Shown here in pieces: positions 1-6,003 of a DNA stretch of 10,516 bases. Origin of the DNA: an uncultured Clostridia bacterium (GTDB lineage: Bacteria; Bacillota_A; Clostridia; TANB77; CAG-508). Every line of letters starts with the position of its first letter. Within the stretch, counting starts at the first letter, position 1. Under the pieces are notes generated by a model. That model was not told where the DNA came from and ran no database searches. It worked only from the letters and a program-made list of their open reading frames with translations. The position numbers and the translations under genes were made by a program. The stretch is from NCBI GenBank assembly GCA_947588915.1, contig CANPZA010000047.1, forward strand, positions 1-10,516, written 5' to 3'.

Positions 1-431
1 CAATTTCACATCATCCTAAATTATTAATTCTTGATGAGCCAACAGCTGGACTTGATCCAATAGCAAGAAATGAAGTAATAGATATTTTTCAAAGCTTTAT
101 ACAAAATGAGGAATGTGCTATTTTTCTATCAAGCCATATTACAACAGATTTAGAACATATTGCAGATTATATTACTTTCATAAATGATGGCAAAATTATA
201 TTGTCAAAAACAAGAGAAGAATTACTAGAAGATTATGGAATTGTCAAATGTACAAAAGAAGAATTTGAAAAAATAGATAAAAATGATTTTATTAAATATA
301 AGAGAAGTAAATATGAATATGAAATTTTAGTTGAAAACAGAAAAGTTTTTAATAAAAAATATGATATTGATACAATAGATAAAATATCACTTGAAGAACT
401 TATGGTATTAATGATTAAGGGGGAAAAATAA
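1..431 (+). CDS. ABC transporter ATP-binding protein, C-terminal part (5' end outside window)
   Basis: The gene is open from base 3 in frame with no start, so it enters from outside the window. The visible 142 residues begin just before the Walker B motif (LLILDEP), followed by the D-loop (AGLDP) and the H-loop histidine (LSSHITTDLEH), the usual second half of an ABC ATPase. The tail after about residue 75 is lysine/glutamate-rich, as in ATPases of the ABC-2 export class. The ATPase would hydrolyse ATP on the inner face of the membrane to drive its partner permease. Its TAA stop overlaps the ATG of the permease (TAATG), so the two are translationally coupled, with GGGG at 420-423 serving as SD. 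An ATG at 201 is internal and not a real start. The substrate cannot be told; drug, lantibiotic or lipid export and stress-linked transport are all possible. Confidence 0.93.
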   Translation, partial: ISHHPKLLILDEPTAGLDPIARNEVIDIFQSFIQNEECAIFLSSHITTDLEHIADYITFINDGKIILSKTREELLEDYGIVKCTKEEFEKIDKNDFIKYKRSKYEYEILVENRKVFNKKYDIDTIDKISLEELMVLMIKGEK

Positions 432-1063
432 TGTTAGGTTTTATAAAAAAAGATTTATTAATGATAAAAAGTAATATTAAAATTTTAGCAATTTTATTAC
501 TTATCTATGTAGTTATGGCTTTTCAAGGTCAAATGGATTTATCATTTTTACTTCCATTTATGAGTGTAATGATAATGATGTCAACATTTAGTTATGATTT
601 TTATAATAAATGGGATGCTTATGCAATATCTTTACCAAATGGTAGAAAAAATAATGTAAAAGCAAAATATTTAGCAACAATATTACTTATAATTATAACA
701 ACTATAATTATAACGGCACTATCTTTTACGATTTCTTATGTTAAAACAAAAATAATAGATTTTGAAAACATTACAGGAACAATATTTGGATCTCTTTTTG
801 CTACGATTTTATTACAATCATTTATATATCCAGCAATGTATAAGTTTGGTCCAGAAAAAGCGAGAATTGGATTAATGACTGTAATATTTTGTGTTGCAAT
901 TGCTGGAAGTTTAATAGCCAACTATATCGATTTGTCACCAATGATAAAAATGTTAGATTCTATAGGTACATATTGGATGATAGTATTTCCAGTAACTATG
1001 GTTTTAATGTTATATATATCATATAAGATATCAGAAATAATTTACGTTAAAAAAGAAATTTAA
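431..1063 (+). CDS. ABC-2 family transporter permease
   Basis: This is a 210-residue, strongly hydrophobic protein with about six predicted membrane segments (roughly residues 17-32, 36-53, 78-103, 116-133, 147-163 and 182-200). The N-terminal layout (a short FIKKDLL stretch, two hydrophobic segments, then FSYDFYNKWDAYAISLPNGR and a K-x-K-Y-L segment) matches the ABC-2 membrane family that accompanies BcrA/YtrB-like ATPases. It would form the membrane channel for the ATPase encoded immediately upstream. The start overlaps the stop of that gene by one base, with GGGG about seven bases ahead. No CGG codon occurs in frame; the CGG at 714-716 spans ACG|GCA. No clear terminator follows. The substrate is unknown. 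Confidence 0.9.
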   Translation: MLGFIKKDLLMIKSNIKILAILLLIYVVMAFQGQMDLSFLLPFMSVMIMMSTFSYDFYNKWDAYAISLPNGRKNNVKAKYLATILLIIITTIIITALSFTISYVKTKIIDFENITGTIFGSLFATILLQSFIYPAMYKFGPEKARIGLMTVIFCVAIAGSLIANYIDLSPMIKMLDSIGTYWMIVFPVTMVLMLYISYKISEIIYVKKEI

Positions 1064-1431
1064 ATATTTATAAACTTAGTTTGTATAATTAATTATATGA
1101 ATAATAACTTTTAAAAAGTTTTGAAGGGAGATAAAGGATAAATAAGTTGCAGAGCAAAGGGAGATTAATTAAAATGTTATATAGTATGTATCTTTTCAAT
1201 ATTACTAATGTCATTTCCTAAGTCCTTTTTGAACTTAAAAACACTAGAAAATCTAATTTTAAGAATTAAAAAACAATTTTCCCAAAGTTATCATTGCAGT
1301 TAAATAGGGGTGTTATATGGTTAACTTATTGGAATAGTATTAGTTTAAAAACAGTTACATAAATTACAATAAAAAGTACCAATTTTAAAATTATAAATTT
1401 TTTATTATATAATATGAAGGGATATTGTCAA
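1064..1431 (+). other. Intergenic stretch with no recognised gene
   Basis: These 368 bases hold no convincing reading frame on either strand. An SD-like GGGAG precedes an ATG at 1174, but that frame closes after 14 codons. Short A/T palindromes (about 1086-1097 and 1107-1121) could fold but lack a T run. A perfect TATAAT at 1408-1413 lies immediately ahead of the histidine-phosphatase gene, but has no good -35 box, and transcription from it would start inside that gene's SD. On the minus strand a run of hydrophobic codons (about 1140-1330) is broken by stops. It could be a decayed gene, but I cannot name it. Confidence 0.5.
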
Positions 1432-2062
1432 ATGAAAAATACAATTGTTTATTTAATAAGACATGCAAGTACTGTCAATGAAAACGGAATTAGAAATACA
1501 AATGAAGATAATCAAATGATTAATGAAAAAGAAATATTATCAATAGAAGGAGAAGAACAATCTAAAAGATTAAGCCAAAACATTGAATTAAATGATATTG
1601 ATGTTATTTGGTCAAGTAGTTATACAAGGGCAAAAGCTACTGCAAAGTATATAGCTAATGCTAACAATTTACCTATTAATTTAGATAGTCATTTAAATGA
1701 AAGAAAATTAGGAAATTTAAAAGAGTTAGGTGAATTTATGAAAAATAAAAGTACAAAAGATCCGTCTCAAGAACAACTAATAGATAGAAAGTTTAAGACT
1801 TCTGATGGAGAAAGTGCAGATGAAACAAGAGAAAGGATGAATGATTTTTTTGCAAGAATTCTTAAAGAATATGAAGGAAAAAAGATAGCAATTATAAGTC
1901 ATCGGTGGTGCAATAAAATTTTTCTTATTAAATTGGTGTAAAGTGAATAAAGATATTAAATTAGTATATAAAAATATAGTTTTAAATATATCCTCTCCTT
2001 GTATATTAAAAATGACTTTTAAAAAGAATGAATTAGTTAATTTAGAACAAATAGGCGAATAA
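1432..2062 (+). CDS. Histidine phosphatase (phosphoglycerate mutase-like), complete only with a +1 shift at a CGG codon
   Basis: This is a branch-1 histidine phosphatase: LIRHAST (catalytic His11 in RHA), SSSYTRAKAT (Arg66), LNER (Glu90, acid/base region) and IISH (second catalytic His157). Frame 0 stops at 1941, ending in unrelated RWCNKIFLIKLV. If the C at 1903 is skipped, the reading becomes SHGGAIKFFLLNWC, the family's expected SHGG motif and helix, and runs to TAA at 2060-2062. That gives 209 residues, a normal length for the family. I start at ATG 1432 rather than 1414 because GAAGGG (1416-1421) lies 10 bases upstream and MKNTIVYLIRHA begins as family members do. Substrate unknown; such proteins act on sugar phosphates, phosphoserine or nucleotides in the cytoplasm. 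It could be a fresh pseudogene, but the 52 codons after the break are well preserved. Confidence 0.85.
1903..1905 (+). other. Putative +1 recoding site 1 (CAT-CGG-T in the histidine phosphatase gene)
   Basis: Frame 0 reads AGT CAT CGG TGG TGC. Skipping C1903 gives AGT CAT GGT GGT GCA, restoring Ser-His-Gly-Gly-Ala. The shift falls directly after catalytic His157, so without it the enzyme loses its last 52 residues and gains 12 unrelated ones. No SD-like stimulator lies at the RF2-type distance upstream. Confidence 0.75.
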
Positions 2063-2092
2063 AGAAAACTCATATTATTTTATAAAAAGCAC

Positions 2093-2137
2093 TTGATTTT
2101 TAAAATAAAAAATGATATATTTCATTTTGTATAAAAT
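2093..2137 (+). promoter_or_regulatory. Candidate promoter(s) for the DUF2798-like gene
   Basis: TTGATT (2093-2098) and TATATT (2116-2121) are separated by 17 bases, a good sigma-A layout. A second candidate is an extended -10, TG followed by TATAAA (2128-2135). Both would start transcription ahead of the folded leader at 2144-2224. Confidence 0.5.
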
Positions 2138-2143
2138 AGGAAA

Positions 2144-2224
2144 CGACACATGTGGAGCGATATGCTCGTAAATCTGATTACGGAACAAAAGCAGTCGCAA
2201 AATTAAAAACGCATGTGTTTTTTT
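2144..2224 (+). promoter_or_regulatory. Structured 5' leader ending in a terminator-like stem (possible riboswitch or attenuator)
   Basis: This stretch is richer in G+C than its surroundings and can fold. The outer stem pairs 2146-2154 (ACACATGTG) with 2210-2218 (CGCATGTGT), nine pairs with one T-G wobble, and runs into seven Ts (2218-2224), a terminator signature. Inside are two small hairpins, GAGC/GCTC (2155-2158 with 2164-2167, loop GATAT) and GTAA/TTAC (2168-2171 with 2178-2181), plus an unpaired GCAGTCGC (2191-2198). CGAC (2144-2147) could instead pair with GTCG (2194-2197), which would compete with the outer stem. The SD of the DUF2798-like gene follows 11 bases later. I do not recognise it as a known riboswitch class; function is inferred only from fold and position. 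Confidence 0.5.
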
Positions 2225-2248
2225 GTATGCAAAAGAAAGGAGAAGATT

Positions 2249-2803
2249 ATGCCACAGACAAAATTTCAAAAATTAATTTTTGCATTAATTACTGTTATTA
2301 TTACAGTTCCATGTTTTGTATTTTATTGCTCATCATATGAAGCAGGAGGATTTAGTATAGAAGTTATAAAAAATTCTTGGTTTTTTATTCCAATTGAATT
2401 TGTATTAGCATATCTATGTGAGATATTTATTGGAAGTCCTTTATCTGTAAAGTTAGCATTTAAAGCAATTAATCCTAAAAATAATGACCATATGATAGTA
2501 GAAACTGCAATAATATGTGCAACTGTAGGAATCATGTGTCCATTAATGAGTTTTTTAGCAACTATTATTTATAATGGAATTATAGCAGTAGGGATGGGAG
2601 GAGCTTCACTAAATGATTTCTTTATCAATTTCATTCCATATTGGTTACAAAAAGTAGTATTAAATTTCCCATTTGCATTGCTTTCACAGTTATTCTTTAT
2701 TCAACCTTTGACTAGAGCTATTTTTAGAGCTATTTTCAAGCAAAAAGGCGAAAACGATGAAAAATGCAAAAATAAAGAACACGAATATGCAGAATTATTA
2801 TAA
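2249..2803 (+). CDS. DUF2798-like membrane protein
   Basis: This is a 184-residue protein with about four hydrophobic segments (roughly residues 6-25, 38-57, 79-102 and 130-160). The repeated pattern (a segment, then FIGSPLSVKLAFKAINP, then a segment ending in PLMSFLATI) resembles the duplicated two-helix DUF2798 family, whose function is not established. I start at ATG 2249 (MPQTKFQKL) because AAAGGAG (2236-2242) is six bases upstream; the ATG at 2213 lies in the terminator stem of the leader. It looks monocistronic: a folded leader sits ahead and a strong terminator behind. The leader suggests expression is tuned by a ligand or by translation or RNA structure. Family assignment is from memory of the pattern and is moderate. 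Confidence 0.75.
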   Translation: MPQTKFQKLIFALITVIITVPCFVFYCSSYEAGGFSIEVIKNSWFFIPIEFVLAYLCEIFIGSPLSVKLAFKAINPKNNDHMIVETAIICATVGIMCPLMSFLATIIYNGIIAVGMGGASLNDFFINFIPYWLQKVVLNFPFALLSQLFFIQPLTRAIFRAIFKQKGENDEKCKNKEHEYAELL

Positions 2804-2815
2804 GTAAATAATATG

Positions 2816-2857
2816 AAAAATGACATATTAATAAAAAATCTAATATGTCATTTTTAT
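2816..2857 (+). terminator. Intrinsic terminator after the DUF2798-like gene
   Basis: AAAAATGACATATTA (2816-2830) and TAATATGTCATTTTT (2841-2855) are perfect inverted repeats around a 10-base loop, with a T-rich tail. The symmetry of A and T tails would let it work on both strands. Confidence 0.9.
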
Positions 2858-2897
2858 ATTAATAAACATTAGAATAAATTATAATAGGAAATATCAG

Positions 2898-2926
2898 TTG
2901 ATAATTTTATATTCATATGATAATAT
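2898..2926 (+). promoter_or_regulatory. Candidate promoter for the acetyltransferase gene
   Basis: TTGATA (2898-2903) matches the -35 consensus at five of six positions. TAATAT (2921-2926, spacing 17) or GATAAT (2919-2924, spacing 15) could serve as -10. It lies just past the preceding terminator and about 30 bases ahead of the start. Confidence 0.5.
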
Positions 2927-2952
2927 TTAGTTATAAAAGGAGTGATAAAAAC

Positions 2953-3507
2953 ATGACAGAAAAAGAAAAAATGATTAGGGGAGAATTATATAATGCTAAT
3001 TATGATAAAGAAATATTAACTGAAAAGTTTAAAGCACAGGATTTATGTTACGAATATAACAATATAAAGCCATCTGACCTTGATGTGCGAAAAGAGATGT
3101 TGAAGAAAATCATTGGCAAAACTAAAGATAATTATTGTATTGAACAACCTTTTTGGTGTGATTATGGATATAATATCGAGATTGGAGAAAATTTTTATGC
3201 AAATCATAATTTAGTTATATTAGATGGAAATAAAGTTAAGTTTGGAGATAATGTTTTTGTAGCACCAAATTGTGGATTTTATACAGCAGGACATCCATTG
3301 GATTATAAAATAAGAAATACAGGAATAGAGTATGCTAAGCCTATAACAGTAGGAGATAATGTATGGATTGGAGGAAATGTTTGCGTACTTCCAGGAGTTA
3401 CAATAGGAGATAATGTAGTAATTGGAGCTGGAAGTGTAGTTAATAGAGATATACCTTCAAATTGTGTTGCAGTAGGAAATCCTTGTAAAGTAATAAAAAA
3501 ACTTTAG
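2953..3507 (+). CDS. Maltose/galactoside O-acetyltransferase-type hexapeptide acetyltransferase
   Basis: The 184-residue length and layout match the Maa/LacA/NodL family: an N-terminal helical Mac domain (KMIRGELYNANYDKEI, about residues 6-60) followed by a left-handed beta-helix of hexapeptide repeats (for example IEIGEN, VKFGDN, ITVGDN, VTIGDN, VVIGAG). The catalytic histidine is His114 in YTAGHPLD, and the family signature near the end reads VAVGNPCKVIKKL. It transfers acetyl from acetyl-CoA to a sugar hydroxyl in the cytoplasm; the exact acceptor cannot be told. I choose ATG 2953 over 2917 because AAGGAGTG (2937-2944) sits eight bases upstream and MTEKEKMIRGE is a typical beginning. CGA is used once in frame (DVRKEM), so that arginine codon is read normally here. 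It may be cotranscribed with the DUF2974 gene 81 bases on. Confidence 0.93.
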   Translation: MTEKEKMIRGELYNANYDKEILTEKFKAQDLCYEYNNIKPSDLDVRKEMLKKIIGKTKDNYCIEQPFWCDYGYNIEIGENFYANHNLVILDGNKVKFGDNVFVAPNCGFYTAGHPLDYKIRNTGIEYAKPITVGDNVWIGGNVCVLPGVTIGDNVVIGAGSVVNRDIPSNCVAVGNPCKVIKKL

Positions 3508-3550
3508 AAATATAAATTAGTATATGCATGATAGATTAAAAAATAAAGTA

Positions 3551-3588
3551 AAGGAGGAAAATGCTAATAAGATAGCATTAAAAGAAAA
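3551..3588 (+). promoter_or_regulatory. Strong SD followed by a mini-ORF/hairpin before the DUF2974 gene
   Basis: The best SD here, AAGGAGG (3551-3557), is 31 bases from ATG 3589, too far for direct use. Three bases after it lies an ATG starting a four-codon frame, ATG CTA ATA AGA TAG (3561-3575). The same bases form a hairpin, ATGCTA/TAGCAT (3561-3566 with 3573-3578). Either folding brings the SD closer to ATG 3589, or ribosomes translate the mini-ORF and reinitiate 13 bases later. The frame of the main gene has a TAA at 3568, so the protein cannot extend upstream to the SD. Confidence 0.5.
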
Positions 3589-4695
3589 ATGGCCAATATT
3601 ATAGATTATGTAAAATGGAGAGGGGATTTGAAATTAGAAGATTCAGGATTTAATGAAATAGATAGTCTTATATTAAATAGATTTTCATATTTTCCATTAG
3701 ACAGTATAATAGAAGCAAATGAAGTAGTAACAATAAAAGAATTAAGTAAAAGATTTGAGGATGAAGATAAAACTAAAATTAGAATATTGTGGAAAGATGA
3801 TGCAGATTTATTCCCTATAATGGGTAGAAGTAACAGGTTTGGAGAAATGAAAGCTTTAGAATATATAAATAAAATAGAACCAGAAATAGAAAAACAATTT
3901 TCTGCAATTACAGTAATTTTACCAGATGATACAATTTATATATCATATAGAGGAACAGACAATACATTAGTTGGATGGAAAGAAGATTTTAATATGAGTT
4001 TTAAAAGTCATATTGCTTCACAAATAGCTGCTAAAGAATATTTAGAGAATATTGCAAAAAAATATCCAAATAAAAAAATTAGATTGGGAGGTCATTCAAA
4101 AGGAGGAAACTTAGCAGTATATGCTTCTATATTTGCAAATTCGAAAGTTAAACAAAGAATTATAAATGTATATAATAATGATGGACCAGGTTTTAATGAA
4201 GATATAGTAAGTACAGAAGAATATAAGAATGCAATTAAGAAAGTTATAACATATATACCACAAGATTCAATATTTGGAATGTTATTAAATCATGAAGAAA
4301 GATATACAATAGTGCAAAGTATAGAAAAAGGTGTTATGGAGCATGATGTATATTCTTGGCAAGTAATTGGAAAGAAATTTGTTATATTAAAAGAAATTAC
4401 AAATGAAAGTAAGTTTATGAATAAAACAATAACGAGATGGTTGGAGAATTTAGACTTTCATACAAGAGAACAAGTAATAGATATTGTATTTGAAATAATT
4501 AATTCAACAGAGGCCAAAACAATAGCGGAATTAAAAGTATCACTTATGAAAAATGCTAAAATAATTTTATCATCATATAAACAAATTGAACCTGAAAATA
4601 AAAAAATGATAACTGCTACGATAACTATGCTTTTGGGAATTATAAAAGAAAATGTTAAAGAAGAATATAAAAGTAATATAAATAAAGAAAAATAA
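3589..4695 (+). CDS. DUF2974 (Mbeg1-like) alpha/beta-hydrolase
   Basis: This 368-residue protein has a lipase-like core: ISYRGTD (residues 118-124, as in lipase class 3), the nucleophile elbow LGGHSKGGNLA (Ser170), NNDGPGF (Asp198) and MEHDVYSW (His252), a plausible Ser-Asp-His triad. GHSKGGNLAVYA is characteristic of the DUF2974/Mbeg1-like family of Firmicutes, whose substrate is not established. No signal peptide is visible, so it should be cytoplasmic. The C-terminal 100 residues are helical and lysine/glutamate-rich and carry no known motif. The start at ATG 3589 is forced by a stop at 3568 in the same frame, but lacks a normally spaced SD. A CGG at 4526 is out of frame (GCG|GAA). No clear terminator follows. 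Confidence 0.9.
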   Translation: MANIIDYVKWRGDLKLEDSGFNEIDSLILNRFSYFPLDSIIEANEVVTIKELSKRFEDEDKTKIRILWKDDADLFPIMGRSNRFGEMKALEYINKIEPEIEKQFSAITVILPDDTIYISYRGTDNTLVGWKEDFNMSFKSHIASQIAAKEYLENIAKKYPNKKIRLGGHSKGGNLAVYASIFANSKVKQRIINVYNNDGPGFNEDIVSTEEYKNAIKKVITYIPQDSIFGMLLNHEERYTIVQSIEKGVMEHDVYSWQVIGKKFVILKEITNESKFMNKTITRWLENLDFHTREQVIDIVFEIINSTEAKTIAELKVSLMKNAKIILSSYKQIEPENKKMITATITMLLGIIKENVKEEYKSNINKEK

Positions 4696-4952
4696 ATTAA
4701 CTATAGAATTGTAAGAAAACAATAGCAAATAATATAGAAAAAATGAAAAATGCAAGTAATATTAGAATGTAAAATAGAGAATACGAAGGAAAAAGCTATA
4801 TTTAGTGACTAATGAATAAAATATAAACGTATTACAGGAATATTAAGAAAGATTTGTGAAATTTATATATAACAAGAATTTAAAATAAGTAAGGCAGATA
4901 ATTATATGAAATTATCAATCCATATTATATAATTTTAACAATAGATGGTAAT
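4696..4952 (+). other. Convergent intergenic stretch, nothing recognised
   Basis: These 257 bases lie between the plus-strand DUF2974 gene and the end of the minus-strand genes. They are almost pure A/T-rich sequence. An A/T-only inverted repeat (4900-4907 with 4927-4934, then TTTT) is a weak terminator candidate. I see no gene. Confidence 0.5.
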
Positions 4953-5108
4953 TTATGGAGAAGAAGGCATAGAAGAGGCAATAGTATCTAATGTATCACC
5001 CAATTGTGAAAAAATAGCACTCAATAAATTTAATTCATCCACAGTTTTATCTTTAGCAATAACACAAGCAATATAAGTTACAAAACTTGCAAGTTCACAT
5101 GAATTCAA
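4953..5108 (-). CDS. Small DUF6774-like protein, TTG start
   Basis: This is a 51-residue protein, too short to stand out by length, that begins (L/M)NSCELASFVTYIACVIA and contains DELNLLSAIFSQLGDTL. The spacing of CEL, the hydrophobic helix, and E-L-x-L-L-x-x-x-F-x-Q-L-G-D-T-L recall the small DUF6774 family of Clostridia, function unknown. The open frame extends to 5243, but that part runs antisense-like through the end of the next gene and its terminator. A good SD, GAGGTG (5115-5120, minus strand), lies six bases from a TTG at 5106-5108; the only nearby ATG is out of frame. It sits just past the terminator of the two-gene operon, so it is expressed by readthrough or from an unseen promoter. 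Family call is from the visible pattern and is moderate. Confidence 0.72.
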   Translation of the reverse strand: MNSCELASFVTYIACVIAKDKTVDELNLLSAIFSQLGDTLDTIASSMPSSP

Positions 5109-5131
5109 AATAAACACCTCAAAACATAATA

Positions 5132-5166
5132 TGAAAAAGAGATTTAGTATGTAACTAAACCTCTTT
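5132..5166 (-). terminator. Minus-strand terminator at the end of the GH73 operon
   Basis: On the minus strand AGAGGTTTAGT (5164-5154) pairs with ACTAAATCTCT (5148-5138), 11 pairs with one G-T wobble, loop of five, followed by five Ts (5138-5134). The stop codon of the upstream gene (5155-5157) lies inside the stem. Confidence 0.85.
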
Positions 5167-5988
5167 GAAAAACCTATATTCATTTCCTGATGTATTTTTA
5201 CCTCTAAATACATATCCATTATAAATACCACCATTTTGATCATTTAAATCTACATTTAATTTCATATTGTATAAAAATTTTTGATTTAAGTTATTTATAA
5301 TATTTATTCTAAAAGATAAAGTATAATTAATATCATCTAAATTAACATTTGCTTCTTTTAAAACCTTACCATTAAAGGAAATACTTGATGCATCAGTAGA
5401 AACAGAATAATTTGTTAAAATATCCTTATTCATATATCCTAAAGAAATAGGATTAGAGCAATCCGTATAAAAAGTAGGATTTGAATAATCATTATTTTCA
5501 TTTTCTGAATTAGTACTGATAATATTAAAATCAATTCTATTATTCTCAGGTTCTTTTACTAACTTATATTTACCAAAATCAAGTGGATTTTTGTAATTCA
5601 TAATTTTAGTACCTATATTTGCATCTGAACTTATAACTATGTTATCTATGTATAATTCTTTTACTGTGTTTTCATTTGTTAACTCAGAAATAGTACTTGT
5701 ATTATCTATAAAAATAGAAATATCTGTATATTGACAAAGGCTCATATTTTGAAGAGATTGATTTTCTGAGTTGTCAATAGCATTAGCACTACTATATAAT
5801 AATATTCTCTGAATATTAAAAATTGAATCTTCATTTTCATTAGCAATTTCAATCATATTATTTGCAAAATTATTGTTTTCAAATATTACAGAAAATACTA
5901 AATTATAATGTAAAATAAACACAAAGAATAATATTATAATTAAAATAACAAATAATAATCTTTCGTTTTTTACTTTGATTTTTTTCAT
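5155..5988 (-). CDS. Membrane-anchored protein of unknown function
   Basis: I do not recognise this 277-residue protein. It has a basic N-terminus (MKKIKVKNER), one long hydrophobic segment (about residues 11-34) and then an asparagine/serine/isoleucine-rich extracytoplasmic-looking domain with two cysteines and many beta-prone stretches, ending YRFFKEV. This layout fits a signal-anchored surface protein or pseudopilin-like component. I start at 5988 rather than 6000 because GGAGGT (5993-5998) is correctly spaced for the ATG at 5988 and would be inside the coding region otherwise. It follows the GH73 hydrolase gene by 15 bases and shares its terminator, so the two form one operon and may work together at the cell wall. 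Its CGG (5463-5465) is out of frame (ACG|GAT). Confidence 0.8.
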   Translation of the reverse strand: MKKIKVKNERLLFVILIIILFFVFILHYNLVFSVIFENNNFANNMIEIANENEDSIFNIQRILLYSSANAIDNSENQSLQNMSLCQYTDISIFIDNTSTISELTNENTVKELYIDNIVISSDANIGTKIMNYKNPLDFGKYKLVKEPENNRIDFNIISTNSENENNDYSNPTFYTDCSNPISLGYMNKDILTNYSVSTDASSISFNGKVLKEANVNLDDINYTLSFRINIINNLNQKFLYNMKLNVDLNDQNGGIYNGYVFRGKNTSGNEYRFFKEV

Positions 5989-6003
5989 AGTAACCTCCAT
6001 ATA

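Noticed and set aside
1414..1431. ATG 1414 as start of the histidine phosphatase
   Set aside because: GAAGGG at 1416-1421 would lie inside the gene and is correctly placed for ATG 1432, which also matches the family start.
2155..2200. Purine, preQ1, THF, ZTP or fluoride riboswitch
   Set aside because: The conserved core sequences of these classes as I know them are not present; only the general fold is riboswitch-like.
2213..2248. ATG 2213 as start of the DUF2798-like protein
   Set aside because: It lies in the 3' arm of the leader terminator stem; ATG 2249 has a well-spaced AAAGGAG.
4900..4936. Terminator of the DUF2974 gene
   Set aside because: The stem is A/T only with a 19-base loop and a short T run; too weak to call.
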